This document shows, piece after piece, positions 1-7,267 of a stretch of 64,000 bases of DNA (positions are counted from its first letter, which is position 1; every line of letters starts with the position of its first letter). The notes beneath the pieces were generated by a model. The model had not been told where the DNA came from. It made no database searches and saw nothing but the letters and a program-made list of their open reading frames with translations. Source of the stretch: JAQGMJ01 sp036498945 (GTDB lineage Bacteria > Pseudomonadota > Gammaproteobacteria > Burkholderiales > JAEUOS01); assembly GCA_036498945.1 (NCBI GenBank), contig DASYEQ010000061.1, positions 1 to 64,000 on the forward strand, given 5' to 3'. Both the position numbers and the translations under genes were made by a program.

Positions 1-215
1 GTGTCGCCGCTGACGCCGATGACGACGGCGCCGGCATCGAGAAAATCCTGATGGCTGTTCCGGAACGAGCAGGCCTCGATGGTGCAGTTGCGGGTGTTGT
101 CGGCCGGATAGAAGTACAGGACGACCCACTTCCCCAGGTACTGGTCCAGCTTGATCCGGCCCTCGGTCGAGGGCAGATCGAAAATGGGGGCAACTTCCCC
201 GGTGGCGACGGTCAT
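1..215 (-). CDS. Peroxiredoxin, BCP/PrxQ type (3' end outside window)
   Basis: The first 71 residues of a thiol peroxidase that reduces hydroperoxides in the cytoplasm. The ATG at 215 opens MTVATGEVAP, a usual N terminus for this family. YFYPADNT followed by NCTIEACSFR is the peroxidatic-cysteine loop (Cys44), and Cys49 matches the resolving cysteine of the atypical 2-Cys BCP group. The product is cut by the window edge before the catalytic Arg region. It lies 51 bp downstream of leuD on the same strand. Residue choice and base use match leuD and differ from the rest of the window (see the finding on a chimeric left end). The family call is firm; whether the gene belongs to the same organism is not. 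Confidence 0.85.
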   Translation of the reverse strand, partial: MTVATGEVAPIFDLPSTEGRIKLDQYLGKWVVLYFYPADNTRNCTIEACSFRNSHQDFLDAGAVVIGVSGD

Positions 216-266
216 TTGGGCAACCTACCGCCATCGGTCTGACGCAGTGATCGGCCAGCGGTTCGG

Positions 267-860
267 TCAGCTGGTGACAGGCATCCAGTCCGGGCGGGTC
301 GCTTCGAAACTGGTGATCTCGGGTTCGTGGCGCAGCGTCAGCCCGATGTCGTCAAGGCCTTCGAGCAGCCGGTGGACGATCGAGTCGTCGAGGGGGAAAT
401 TGACGCTCACGTTGGCCCCCGGGGCCGAGAGCGACTTGGCGGCCACGTCGATGGTCATGACCTGATCGGGCTGGGCCGCCACCGAGGCCAGCAGTGTCTC
501 GCCGACCGACTCCTCGACCTCGACACAGACCAGACCGTTCTTCAGAGCGTTGTTGCGGAAGATGGGCCCGAACCGGGGTGAGATCACCGCTTGGAACCCG
601 TACTGCTGCAGGGCCCATACCGCGTGTTCCCGTGACGACCCGGTACCGAAGTTCGGCCCGGCGATCAGGATGACGGCGCCGGCGTATTCCTCTTGGTTCA
701 GCACGAAGTCGCGGTCGTCACGCCATTCCGAGAAGAGCCCCTTCTCGAACCCGGTCCGTTCGACCCGCTTGAGCCAGTCCGACGGGATGATCTGATCGGT
801 GTCGACGTCGCTCCGGTCGAGCGGTACGGCCGTGCCGGTGATGCTGATGACCTTGTCCAT
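267..860 (-). CDS. leuD: 3-isopropylmalate dehydratase small subunit
   Basis: Small subunit of isopropylmalate isomerase, which with LeuC converts 2-isopropylmalate to 3-isopropylmalate in leucine synthesis. The 197-residue product has the expected length. DVDTDQIIP near residue 20 and FGTGSSREHA near residue 72 are the conserved LeuD/aconitase swivel-domain motifs. The start at 860 lies 9 bp after the leuC stop, so the two are translationally close and probably co-transcribed. The N-terminal pattern (IPSDWLKRVERTGFEKGLF) is the form I associate with actinobacterial LeuD rather than proteobacterial LeuD, an assignment from memory. Base use here (many TCG and GGG runs) differs from genes beyond about 2 kb. 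Confidence 0.93.
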   Translation of the reverse strand: MDKVISITGTAVPLDRSDVDTDQIIPSDWLKRVERTGFEKGLFSEWRDDRDFVLNQEEYAGAVILIAGPNFGTGSSREHAVWALQQYGFQAVISPRFGPIFRNNALKNGLVCVEVEESVGETLLASVAAQPDQVMTIDVAAKSLSAPGANVSVNFPLDDSIVHRLLEGLDDIGLTLRHEPEITSFEATRPDWMPVTS

Positions 861-869
861 CTGTGTCTC

Positions 870-2276
870 CTACAGGTCTTCGGGGCTGGCGAAGTGGCCG
901 GCAATGGCGGTGGCGGCGGCAACGGCGGGGGAGACCAGGTGGGTGCGTCCGCCCCGGCCCTGGCGGCCCTCGAAGTTGCGGTTGGACGTCGAGGCCGACC
1001 GTTCACCGGGGGCCAGGGTGTCGGGGTTCATGCCCAGGCACATCGAGCAGCCCGGTTCACGCCAGTCGAATCCGGCGTCGCGGAAGATCACGTCGAGCCC
1101 CTCGGCCTCGGCCTGATCCTTCACCCGGTGACTGCCGGGGACGACGAAGGTGCGCAGCCCCGAGGCCACCTGGTGACCCTGGACCACCTCGGCCACGGCC
1201 CGCAGGTCTTCGATCCGACCATTGGTGCAGCTGCCGATGAAGATGACGTCGACGCCGACGTCGCGCATGGGGGTGCCGGCTGTCAGGTCCATGTACTCGA
1301 GGGCCCGCTCGGCCGCGTTGCGCAGCGTCGGGTCGACGAAGCTGTCGGGGGACGGCACCCGACCCGACAGGGGGATGACCTGGCCCGGATTGGTGCCCCA
1401 GCTGATGTGGGGCTCGATCTCGGCCCCGTCGAAGATCTCTTCGTGGTCGAAGACGGCACCGTCGTCGGTGCGCAACGTCTTCCAGTCGGCCAGCGCCGCG
1501 TCCCACTCGTCGCCGGCCGGGGCGTAGGGGCGGCCCTTGATGTAGTCGAAGGTGGTCTGGTCGGGGGCGATCAGGCCGGCCTTGGCCCCGCCCTCGATCG
1601 ACATGTTGCACACCGTCATGCGGCCTTCCATCGACAGGCCGCGGATCGCCGAACCGGCGTATTCGATGATGTGGCCGATGCCGCCGTCGATGCCGATCGC
1701 CGCGATGATCGCCAGGATCAGGTCCTTGCCCGACACCAGCGGCGAAAGCGTGCCGTCGATGGTGATGCGCATGGTCCTGGGCCGGGCGAACCACACCGTC
1801 TGCGTCGCCAGGATGTGCTTGACCTGGGAGGCGCCGACGCCGAAGCCGAACAGGCCGAAGGCGCCGTTGGTGGAAGTGTGCGAATCGGCGCCCGCCATCA
1901 GCATGCCCGGCTCGCACAGGCCCAGTTCCGGCCCGGCGACGTGCATCACGCCCTGCTCGTCGTCTTCCAGGCCGAAGTGGACGATGCCGGTGGCGCGCGA
2001 ATTGCGCGCCAGCTGCTCGACCATCACGCGCGCCTCGCCGTCGCGGATCGCGGCGCTGCCCAGCGCACGCGCCGTGGTCGGCACGTAGTGGTCGGAAAAG
2101 GCCAGGGTCTGCAAGGGGCGGTGCACCTTGCGGCTTTCCTTCGCCAGCGCGTCGAAGGCGTAAAAGGGGCCTTCGTGGAGCAGGTTGCGGTCCACGTAAA
2201 GGAGACCTTCGCCGCCTTCGCGCTCGGCGATCAGGTGCGAGCCCCAGATTTTGTCGAACAGGGTTTTTCCGTTCAT
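870..2276 (-). CDS. leuC: 3-isopropylmalate dehydratase large subunit, apparently chimeric
   Basis: Aconitase-family subunit (468 residues, the normal LeuC length) carrying the [4Fe-4S] cluster. The ATG at 2276 gives MNGKTLFDKIW, a standard LeuC N terminus; upstream in-frame codons to 2636 lack LeuC similarity. GADSHT near residue 130 and the cluster cysteines in GSCTNGR and GCSMCLGMN (about residues 347, 407 and 410) are intact. The N-terminal half (for example ATQTVWFARPRTMRI) resembles the divergent betaproteobacterial LeuC paralogue linked to organic-acid catabolism. The C-terminal half (NPDTLAPGERSASTSNRNFE and what follows) resembles canonical actinobacterial LeuC. The switch falls at about residues 150-245 (positions 1540-1820), where base composition also changes. 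The full-length frame is open, so it could be functional if real. Confidence 0.9.
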   Translation of the reverse strand: MNGKTLFDKIWGSHLIAEREGGEGLLYVDRNLLHEGPFYAFDALAKESRKVHRPLQTLAFSDHYVPTTARALGSAAIRDGEARVMVEQLARNSRATGIVHFGLEDDEQGVMHVAGPELGLCEPGMLMAGADSHTSTNGAFGLFGFGVGASQVKHILATQTVWFARPRTMRITIDGTLSPLVSGKDLILAIIAAIGIDGGIGHIIEYAGSAIRGLSMEGRMTVCNMSIEGGAKAGLIAPDQTTFDYIKGRPYAPAGDEWDAALADWKTLRTDDGAVFDHEEIFDGAEIEPHISWGTNPGQVIPLSGRVPSPDSFVDPTLRNAAERALEYMDLTAGTPMRDVGVDVIFIGSCTNGRIEDLRAVAEVVQGHQVASGLRTFVVPGSHRVKDQAEAEGLDVIFRDAGFDWREPGCSMCLGMNPDTLAPGERSASTSNRNFEGRQGRGGRTHLVSPAVAAATAIAGHFASPEDL

Positions 2277-2371
2277 GGAAGAGTCTTTCGCAAGCAGGGG
2301 GAGGGAGTAGGCACGGGCGGTCTGGCGCCGCCCTGGAATGCTGCCGAACCGTACCTTAGCCGGTTTTGTGT

Positions 2372-2387
2372 CGATTGTCGACAATCG
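2372..2387. promoter_or_regulatory. 16-bp perfect palindrome, probable GntR/FCD operator upstream of leuC
   Basis: CGATTGTCGACAATCG is an exact inverted repeat centred 97 bp upstream of the leuC start, in the short gap between leuC and the gntR-like gene. The core TTGTCGACAA has the form typical of operators for FadR-subfamily (FCD-domain) GntR regulators. The neighbouring gene is such a regulator, so the simplest reading is local control of the leuC-type operon. The palindrome is seen directly; its function is inferred. Confidence 0.6.
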
Positions 2388-2434
2388 CCGCTCATGCGCC
2401 GCAGCAATGAACAAAATCCGGCATCGGGGTGGGG

Positions 2435-3157
2435 CTACGCCGGCCGCGCGGCCTTTTGCAATTGCGCCCAGACGTACTGGCCGGAGGCCGTCATCAGGGC
2501 GACCGCCGCGGCCTCGCTGGCAACGGCGTCGCGCCGGGTCATGGCATCGGCCATGCGCCGCCAGTCGGCGGCCGAGTCCTTGCGGCGCTTGGGGGTGGCG
2601 AAACCCAGGCCGGTCTGGCGGATCATCCCCAGCCACAGCGTCAGGCTGGTGAGTTGTTCGTACATCTCGCCGGTGCGCCGGCTGTGCGACAAGCCGATCA
2701 GCATCTGCTGGGCGGCGATCGAATGCTCCATGTAGGCCTTGGCGCCGGTCGAGGTCCTGGCCGCCAGGGCTTCCATCTCCCGCACGGCGGCTTCGAAGGC
2801 GCGCAGCTCTTCCGCAGTCGCCTTCTGGCAGGCCAGCCGGCAGGCGAGGCCGAAGATCACCGCGCGCAACTGGTAGATCTCCAGCACCTCGTCGTTGTCC
2901 ACCGCCGCCACCCGGGCGCCGTAGCGCGGCACGCGCTCGACGAAGCGCTGGCGCTCCAGCTGGGTCAGCGCCTCGCGGATGGTGGCGCGGCTCACCGCGT
3001 GCTGTTCGGCCAGTTCGATCTCGCGCAAGTGCGCGCCGGGCGCAAGCGTGCCGTCGAGGATGGATTGCAGCATTTGCGCAGCCACCAGCGCCGGCAGGGA
3101 AAGCGCGGTCTGGCCGATGGCGGAAGAGGAATTGTTGTTGGCGTTCGCGCGCTTCAT
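2435..3157 (-). CDS. GntR-family transcriptional regulator (FadR/FCD subfamily)
   Basis: A 240-residue DNA-binding regulator. Residues about 20-85 form the winged helix: LREIELAEQHAVSRATIREALTQLE is the GntR helix-turn-helix, followed by the wing ERVPRYGARVA. The rest is an all-helical FCD-type ligand domain (YQLRAVIFGLACRLA, EHSIAAQQMLIGLSHS). The ATG at 3157 was chosen because MKRANANNN leads straight into the HTH; the upstream in-frame extension to 3490 is not GntR-like. It is co-oriented with leuC-leuD and separated from them by a 158-bp gap holding a perfect dyad. These regulators usually sense carboxylic acids, which suits the context, but the ligand is unknown. Confidence 0.85.
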   Translation of the reverse strand: MKRANANNNSSSAIGQTALSLPALVAAQMLQSILDGTLAPGAHLREIELAEQHAVSRATIREALTQLERQRFVERVPRYGARVAAVDNDEVLEIYQLRAVIFGLACRLACQKATAEELRAFEAAVREMEALAARTSTGAKAYMEHSIAAQQMLIGLSHSRRTGEMYEQLTSLTLWLGMIRQTGLGFATPKRRKDSAADWRRMADAMTRRDAVASEAAAVALMTASGQYVWAQLQKAARPA

Positions 3158-3389
3158 GGGGTAAATGCGCCTGGCGCAGGTACCGTGGGACAAGGCGCTA
3201 TTGTAGTGGCTCGCCCGCGCCTCTTGCGCATTTACCTGTCGCGGACGGCGGCAGCCGGTCAGAATGGCCGCGCCATGCCGCTGCAAGAGCATTTGCGGAC
3301 GGGCATTGCGATTGCTGCGGACCGGGCATGCGACCCTGCCTGTTCGACCCTCATGCGCCGTCACGGCGGCGCGCCATGGAGTTGCCCGT

Positions 3390-3644
3390 ATGAACGCCGA
3401 TTGGATCAGCTGGCTGCAATGGCCGGCGATGGTCGCCACCATCGCCGGTGCATGGTATGTCGCGTCGAACCGCAAGGAGCGGCGCAACACCGGCTTCTGG
3501 ATTTACCTTGCAAGCAACGTGCTGTGGATCGCCTGGGGCATCGGCGACAAGGCATATGCGCTGATCACCCTGCAAGTGGGGCTGGCGGTGATGAATTTCC
3601 GCGGCATGTACAAGACGGAAGACGCCGGCGCAAGCGACAAATGA
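3390..3644 (+). CDS. Small integral membrane protein, unknown function
   Basis: An 84-residue product starting at ATG 3390 (MNADWISWLQ). Three hydrophobic stretches are visible: about residues 7-26, 36-53 and 56-70. The aromatic/Gly-rich spacing (WIYLASNVLWIAWGIGDKA and then VMNFRGMYK) recalls single-repeat transporters of the PnuC/SemiSWEET kind, but I cannot assign a family. The next genes on both sides point away from it or converge on it, so it appears monocistronic. An upstream in-frame ATG at 3264 exists, but its extension is Arg/Cys-rich and not hydrophobic. Coding is likely because the frame keeps GC-rich third positions and a plausible membrane topology. Confidence 0.65.
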   Translation: MNADWISWLQWPAMVATIAGAWYVASNRKERRNTGFWIYLASNVLWIAWGIGDKAYALITLQVGLAVMNFRGMYKTEDAGASDK

Positions 3645-3684
3645 AACTCAACCTCGGTCGGCCTGATCCAGGCTGCGCCGGGCA

Positions 3685-4650
3685 TCAATTCTCCAATCGG
3701 ATGCCGGCGGTGGCGACGGTCTTTTTCCACGCGTGGAGTTCCGTATCCAGCAGGCTGCCGAAGGTCTTGCTGGTGCCGCTGAATGGCTGCGCGCCTTCGG
3801 AGAGCAGGCGCGAACGGATGGTGCCGCCCGCCGTCGATTGGTTGGCCACCCCATTGAGTTTGGCGATGATCTCCGGCGGCGTTCCCTTGCGTGCCGCCAG
3901 GCCCCACCAGGTGTAGACCTCGAAACCGGGCAAGCCCGATTCGGCCACCGTCGGTGTCTGCGCGAACTGCGGCGAGCGTTCGCGCGAGGTGACCGCCAGC
4001 AGCTTCACCTTGCCCGCCTTGATGTGCGGCAGCATGTTGGGCACGGACGCAAAGAACACCTGCACCTGGCCCGCCAGCAGGTCGATCACCGCCGGCGCGC
4101 TGCCTTTGTAGGGCACGTGGGTCATGGAAATGCCGGCGCGCTGGTCGAACAGTTCGGCGGCGAGGTGATTGATGCTGCCGGCGCCGGGCGAGCAGAAGTT
4201 GAGGCTGCCCGGCTTCGCCCGTGCCCGCGCAATCAGGCCGCTGATGTTGCTCACGCCCAGGTTCTCGCTTGCCGTCACCAGCAGCGGGCCGCGGCCCACC
4301 ATGGCAATCGGAACGAACTCCTTGAGCACGTCGCGCCCGCCGGGCGGCTCCATCGCCGCGCGAGTGATGAAGGTGGAGGTGGCGAACAGCAGGGTGTAGC
4401 CGTCGGCTGGCGCCTGCGCGACGTAGTCGACCCCGATCATGCCGCCGGCGCCGCCGCGATTGTCCACCACCATGGCGGCGCCCAGCCGGTCCTGCATCTG
4501 CTTGGCCAGTTCGCGCGCCAGGGCGTCGGTGCCGCCGCCGGCGGCGAAGGTGACCACCAGCGTGATGGGCCGCTGCGGATACGCCGTGGGTCGGGCCACC
4601 GCCGTGCTTGCCGCCAGGGCCAGCGCCACGCCTTGCAGGATTCGCTTCAT
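3685..4650 (-). CDS. Bug/TctC-family periplasmic tricarboxylate receptor (1)
   Basis: A 321-residue secreted solute receptor. ATG 4650 gives MKRILQGVALALAASTAVA, a signal peptide with an A-x-A-type cut. The mature part starts TAYPQRPITLVV and carries the Bug hallmarks: AAGGGTDALAR, VVDNRGGAGG near residue 75, PADGYTLL, HVPYKGSAPA and a C-terminal GLAARKGTP region. Such receptors bind carboxylates in the periplasm and normally work with TctAB-type permeases; none is encoded nearby. It is divergent from the MmgE/PrpD gene, with a 155-bp shared upstream region, suggesting joint control of uptake and breakdown of one acid. The upstream frame to 4767 was rejected because it buries the signal peptide. 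Confidence 0.92.
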   Translation of the reverse strand: MKRILQGVALALAASTAVARPTAYPQRPITLVVTFAAGGGTDALARELAKQMQDRLGAAMVVDNRGGAGGMIGVDYVAQAPADGYTLLFATSTFITRAAMEPPGGRDVLKEFVPIAMVGRGPLLVTASENLGVSNISGLIARARAKPGSLNFCSPGAGSINHLAAELFDQRAGISMTHVPYKGSAPAVIDLLAGQVQVFFASVPNMLPHIKAGKVKLLAVTSRERSPQFAQTPTVAESGLPGFEVYTWWGLAARKGTPPEIIAKLNGVANQSTAGGTIRSRLLSEGAQPFSGTSKTFGSLLDTELHAWKKTVATAGIRLEN

Positions 4651-4805
4651 CTTGGTGTTTGTCCCTGTTTGCCCGGCTCGGGCGGCCGGCGAGGCGCTAC
4701 GATATATTGAATTAGCGCGCCGGCAATGATTTTCGCGGTGCGGCGGCGTTAAAGTGTGCATAAGCAAGGGACGCCGCCGGCGGCCCGTCGACGGAAAAAA
4801 TTGTC

Positions 4806-6170
4806 ATGACCACGGCCATCACCGCCGATCTCGGCCGCTTTGTCGCAGCCCTGCGTTTCGAAGACATTCCCGCCGCGGCGGTGGACATCATCGCCATGGC
4901 GTTTACCGATTGCATCGGCGTCACCATCGCCGGGGCGAGCGAGCCGGCGCCGCAGCTCCTGCGCAAAATGCTCGCCCCGGCGGGTGGCGAAGCGATGCTG
5001 GTGGGCGGCGGGCACGCCAGCGCGCTGCACGCGGCGTGGATCAACGGCACCGCCGCGCACGCGCTGGATTACGACGACGTCGCGCAGCGCGGCGGCCACC
5101 CCAGCACGTATCTCGTGTGGGCGCTGTTGGCGGCCGGCGAAACGCTGGCGCCCAGCGGCCGCGACCTCATCACCGCCTATGCGGCCGGCTACGAAACCTT
5201 TGCCGAGCTGATCCGCCGTGATGCCGACGAGCATCATGCCAAGGGCTGGCATCCGACCGGCATCTTCGGCGCGATTGCCTCGGCCGCCGCTTGCGCGCGG
5301 TTGCTGGGGCTCGACGCGCAGCGGGCCGCCACCGCGATTGCGCTCGCCGCTTCGCAAAGCGGCGGGCTGGTGGCGAACTTCGGCAGCATGGCCAAGCCGA
5401 TGCACGCGGGGCTGGCGGCCCATGCCGGGGTGGCCTCGGCGCGCCTCGCGCAACTGGGTTTTACCGCTTCGCTGGATGCGCTGGAGCATCCCCCCGGCTT
5501 TCTGGCGGCGATCTCCCCGGCTGGGCGCCTCGACTTTGGGTCACCGGTCAGGGCGGGCATCGAATGGCAGATCAGCGGCGGCAACCGCCTGGGCATCAAG
5601 AAGTACCCGCTGTGCTACTGCGCCCATCGCGCCGTCGACGGCATGCTGGATCTGAAGCGGCGCCACGGGCTCAAGCCCGAGGAAGTCGAGCACATCACCG
5701 TCACCGTCAGTTCGCGCAATGCCAACATCATGCGCAACCACCTGCCGCAGAACGGCACGGAGGCGAAGTTCAGCGTCGAATTCGCGTTGGCTTCGCCGCT
5801 GGTGGCGGATAACGCCGGGCTGGCGCAGCTCGATGATGGCTTCGTGCGCCAGCCGCTGATGCAGTCGCTGATGAAAAGCGTCAGCGTCGCCATCGACGAC
5901 CGGCCGGATCCGAATCGCTCCGGCTTTTCACTTGCCGACCGGATTTGCGTGCAGACCCGGGATGGCCGGCAACTCGATAGCGGCCCCATCACCCACGTGC
6001 GCGGCGACCCCGATCATCCGCTGGCGCGCGACGAGCTCTGGGTCAAGTTCGAGGATTGCCTGCGCGCCGCCGGCAGCCGCATCGCCGCGCGTGAACTGTT
6101 CGAGACGCTGGCGGCACTGCCGGCCTTGCCGCGCATCGACGTCTTGCTGCGCCAGTTGCAGGCGCACTGA
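4806..6170 (+). CDS. MmgE/PrpD family protein
   Basis: A 454-residue cytoplasmic protein of the 2-methylcitrate dehydratase / cis-aconitate decarboxylase / iminodisuccinate epimerase superfamily. Family features are the N-terminal helical domain (AFTDCIGVTIAGA), the NGTAAHALDYDD active-site segment near residues 78-90, GWHPTGIFG near 147, SQSGGL near 178, and KYPLCYCAHRAVDG near 267 in the lid domain. The length is normal. Members act on small di- or tricarboxylic acids. Divergent pairing with a Bug receptor is common in Burkholderiales and suggests the same or a related substrate. The exact reaction (dehydratase, decarboxylase or epimerase) cannot be told from sequence alone. Confidence 0.88.
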   Translation: MTTAITADLGRFVAALRFEDIPAAAVDIIAMAFTDCIGVTIAGASEPAPQLLRKMLAPAGGEAMLVGGGHASALHAAWINGTAAHALDYDDVAQRGGHPSTYLVWALLAAGETLAPSGRDLITAYAAGYETFAELIRRDADEHHAKGWHPTGIFGAIASAAACARLLGLDAQRAATAIALAASQSGGLVANFGSMAKPMHAGLAAHAGVASARLAQLGFTASLDALEHPPGFLAAISPAGRLDFGSPVRAGIEWQISGGNRLGIKKYPLCYCAHRAVDGMLDLKRRHGLKPEEVEHITVTVSSRNANIMRNHLPQNGTEAKFSVEFALASPLVADNAGLAQLDDGFVRQPLMQSLMKSVSVAIDDRPDPNRSGFSLADRICVQTRDGRQLDSGPITHVRGDPDHPLARDELWVKFEDCLRAAGSRIAARELFETLAALPALPRIDVLLRQLQAH

Positions 6171-6337
6171 AGAGGGCACAAAGCCGCGCGAAATCGGCCA
6201 CACAAGGCCAGGGCTTTCGCGTATCTTTGGTACAGGCGGATGCCGCATGCATCGCCTGGTTTATGCGCACGCAAACAGACTACCGGCTTGGCGGAAAAAG
6301 CCGCGTTCGCCGCGGCGGGCCGGATGCGCGGTCGATC

Positions 6338-6355
6338 ACCACATTTGTGGTAACC
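6338..6355. repeat. Copy 1 of ACCAC-N4-GTGGTAACC dyad
   Basis: ACCACATTTGTGGTAACC contains a 5-bp inverted repeat around ATTT and is followed by ACGG, so GTGGTAACCAC overlaps as a second dyad. It matches copy 2 at 6464-6481 in all but two positions, both within the 4-nt spacer. Repeated binding site or small REP-like element. Confidence 0.5.
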
Positions 6356-6458
6356 ACGGCAGCGGGGATTTCCGCAAATCCCCCGTGTTTTACCGTGGTT
6401 TTCGGCCGGGGGCGAAAAAGCGCCGGCCAGATTTCCGGAAGTTTCTCGGGTTTTCTAT

Positions 6459-6482
6459 GGGTTACCACGCTTGTGGTAACCC
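6459..6482. repeat. Copy 2 of the dyad, a 10-bp-stem hairpin
   Basis: GGGTTACCAC and GTGGTAACCC pair perfectly across a GCTT loop. It lies 8 bp beyond the SDR stop codon, where a terminator would be expected on the minus strand, but no run of T follows on either strand. It could be an attenuated terminator, an mRNA-stabilising hairpin or a protein site. Confidence 0.5.
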
Positions 6483-6490
6483 GGCGCCGG

Positions 6491-7252
6491 CTACATCAGG
6501 TTGCCCGCATTCACCTTCAGCACTTCGCCGGTGATCATGCGCGCTTCCTTCGAGGCCAGGAACAGCACGGCGTCGGCGCAATCCTGCGGCTCGATGATGG
6601 CGCGCAGCGGGTTCTGGCTGGCGATTTTTTCGATGCTGGCGGCGTCGCGCACCTTGCGCACGCGCGGCGTCAGCGCGGTGCCGGGAGCAACCGCGTTCAC
6701 CGTCACCTTGTGCGGCCCCAGTTCGCTCGCCAGCGCCTTGGTGAAGCCGATCATCCCGGCCTTGCCGGCGGCGTAGGGCACGTAGGTGGGCGCGAAGGGG
6801 TTGGGCATGATGCCGGCGCCCGAGGTGATGTTGATGATGCGCCCGCTCTTGCGTTCCATCATGCCCTTGGCCACCGCGCGGCTGCACAGGAACGCGCTCT
6901 TGAGGTTAAGGGCGATGACGTGATCCCAGTCTTCCTCGGTGGTGTCGGCGATCGGCGTGAACTTGGTGAAGCCGCCGGCGCAATTGACCAGGATGTCGAC
7001 CCGGCCCCATTGCGCGATGGCGGCATCGGCCATCGCCTGCACCGAGGCGGCCCTGGTGGCATCGACCTCGAAGGCGCGCGCGCAACTGCCGGCGGCGGAG
7101 ATTTCGCCGGCGACGCGCTGCGCGTCGGCATGGTTGAAATCGGCCACCGCGACACTGGCGCCTTCGGCGCCCAGGGTCTTGGCGATGGCTTCGCCCAGGC
7201 CGGCGCCGGCGGCGGTGACGATGGCTACCAGGCCTTCGACTCGTTTGCTCAT
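6491..7252 (-). CDS. Short-chain dehydrogenase/reductase (SDR)
   Basis: A 253-residue classical SDR oxidoreductase using NAD(P). The Rossmann motif is TAAGAGLG near residue 13 (Ala in place of the usual Gly of TGxxxGxG), an acidic ADFN follows beta-2 (favouring NAD), and NCAGG is near residue 90. The catalytic Ser lies in NITSGAG and the Tyr/Lys in YAAGK near residues 160-164. It is the second gene of a two-gene operon, 15 bp after the CMD-domain gene, so both probably serve one catabolic route. Substrate unknown; likely a hydroxy- or keto-acyl compound given the divergent CoA-transferase operon. Confidence 0.9.
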   Translation of the reverse strand: MSKRVEGLVAIVTAAGAGLGEAIAKTLGAEGASVAVADFNHADAQRVAGEISAAGSCARAFEVDATRAASVQAMADAAIAQWGRVDILVNCAGGFTKFTPIADTTEEDWDHVIALNLKSAFLCSRAVAKGMMERKSGRIINITSGAGIMPNPFAPTYVPYAAGKAGMIGFTKALASELGPHKVTVNAVAPGTALTPRVRKVRDAASIEKIASQNPLRAIIEPQDCADAVLFLASKEARMITGEVLKVNAGNLM

Positions 7253-7267
7253 GCTTGCGTCTCCCGC

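Larger units (their letters stand above)
6171..6490. other. 320-bp non-coding gap with two related dyads
   Basis: Between the MmgE/PrpD stop and the convergent SDR stop there is no credible gene. The stretch is less GC-rich and contains two copies of an ACCAC-N4-GTGGTAACC element, listed separately. Frames crossing it have no recognisable protein features. No T-tract terminator follows either hairpin. Confidence 0.6.

Noticed and set aside
693..2735. Long open frame on the plus strand opposite leuC/leuD (about 680 codons)
   Set aside because: The product is Gly/Arg/Val/His-rich with no family features; it is an antisense shadow caused by high GC, whereas the minus strand encodes clear LeuC and LeuD.
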